Origin: Thermoplasmata archaeon
Lineage (GTDB): Archaea > Thermoplasmatota > E2 > DHVEG-1
Length of the DNA: 5,245 bases
Assembly: GCA_003651045.1 (NCBI GenBank)
Contig: QMTJ01000091.1
Span: 1 to 5,245, forward strand
Reading direction: 5' to 3'
The notes under the pieces are model-generated. The model was given only the letters and a program-made list of their open reading frames with translations. It was not told the DNA's origin and did no database searches. Shown in pieces: positions 5,097 through 5,245 of this stretch. The translations under genes were made by a program, and so were the position numbers. How positions within the stretch are numbered: the first letter of the stretch is position 1; each line of letters opens with the position of its first letter.

Positions 5097-5245
5097 ATGT
5101 TAATTGAAGAAATCATGACAAAAAACGTTGTAACTATAGACTGTGACAAAACAGTTTTTGAAGCATGTACTGAGTATAGTAAACATAAAGTTGGAAGTCT
5201 TGTCGTCATGGATAAAAACATTATAGTTGGGATTGTAACAGAAAG
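5097..5245 (+). CDS. CBS-domain protein, N-terminal part (3' truncated)
   Basis: The ATG at 5097 opens a frame that runs off the window after 49 complete codons. The start, MLIEEIMTKNVVTI, is the classic opening of a CBS (cystathionine beta-synthase) domain. It continues into VGSLVVMDKNIIVGIVTE (residues 32-49), the strand-turn-strand that ends the first half of a CBS motif. CBS domains come in pairs and usually bind adenosine nucleotides such as AMP, ATP or S-adenosylmethionine as an energy or ligand sensor. In archaea many stand-alone proteins consist of two or four such repeats, which is the likeliest form here. A fused effector domain further on cannot be excluded. It is transcribed divergently from the protease, and no functional link between them is evident. 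Confidence 0.9.
   Translation, partial: MLIEEIMTKNVVTIDCDKTVFEACTEYSKHKVGSLVVMDKNIIVGIVTE

Noticed and set aside
1..5245. CRISPR array, insertion sequence, toxin-antitoxin or defence cluster
   Set aside because: No regularly spaced repeats, transposase or recognisable toxin or defence pair is seen on either strand.

Overview
The window comes from an AT-rich archaeal genome. The evidence is an aIF1A/Rio1/Dim2 gene cluster, a tRNA-Asn whose anticodon loop is interrupted by an intron with a bulge-helix-bulge splice site, Shine-Dalgarno sites matching an archaeal 16S tail, and TATA-like AT-rich promoters. The secreted protease, with a C2-like part, DxDxDG-type calcium repeats and a HETGH...CMNYG catalytic part, resembles proteins I associate with uncultured Thermoplasmatota. 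That lineage guess rests on recollection only.

Layout, left to right. (1) On the plus strand, the C-terminal 215 residues of a superfamily 2 helicase end at 649, followed by a T-rich terminator. (2) On the minus strand, an intron-containing tRNA-Asn(GUU) lies at 681-790, tail to tail with the helicase. (3) A minus-strand operon runs aIF1A (from about 2503 down to 2174), Rio1 kinase (2184-1399) and the two-KH protein Dim2/Pno1 (start corrected to 1394, ending at 852). The first two genes overlap, and the third starts 4 bases after the second stops. (4) A minus-strand single gene (3173-2619) encodes a small HD-superfamily protein whose metal ligands appear almost all replaced. (5) A minus-strand gene (4836-3259) encodes a 525-residue exported, calcium-binding, metzincin-like protease. 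(6) After a divergent AT-rich spacer, a plus-strand CBS-domain protein begins at 5097 and runs off the window.

The operon is a translation and small-subunit maturation module: aIF1A acts in initiation, while Rio1 and Dim2 act on late pre-40S/30S assembly and 16S 3'-end processing. The other genes have no evident functional link to it. I see no CRISPR array, insertion sequence or clearly new multi-gene system. The items most worth checking are the pseudo-enzyme-like HD protein, the unusual third-ligand spacing in the protease, and the helicase sitting against the 3' end of a tRNA gene.
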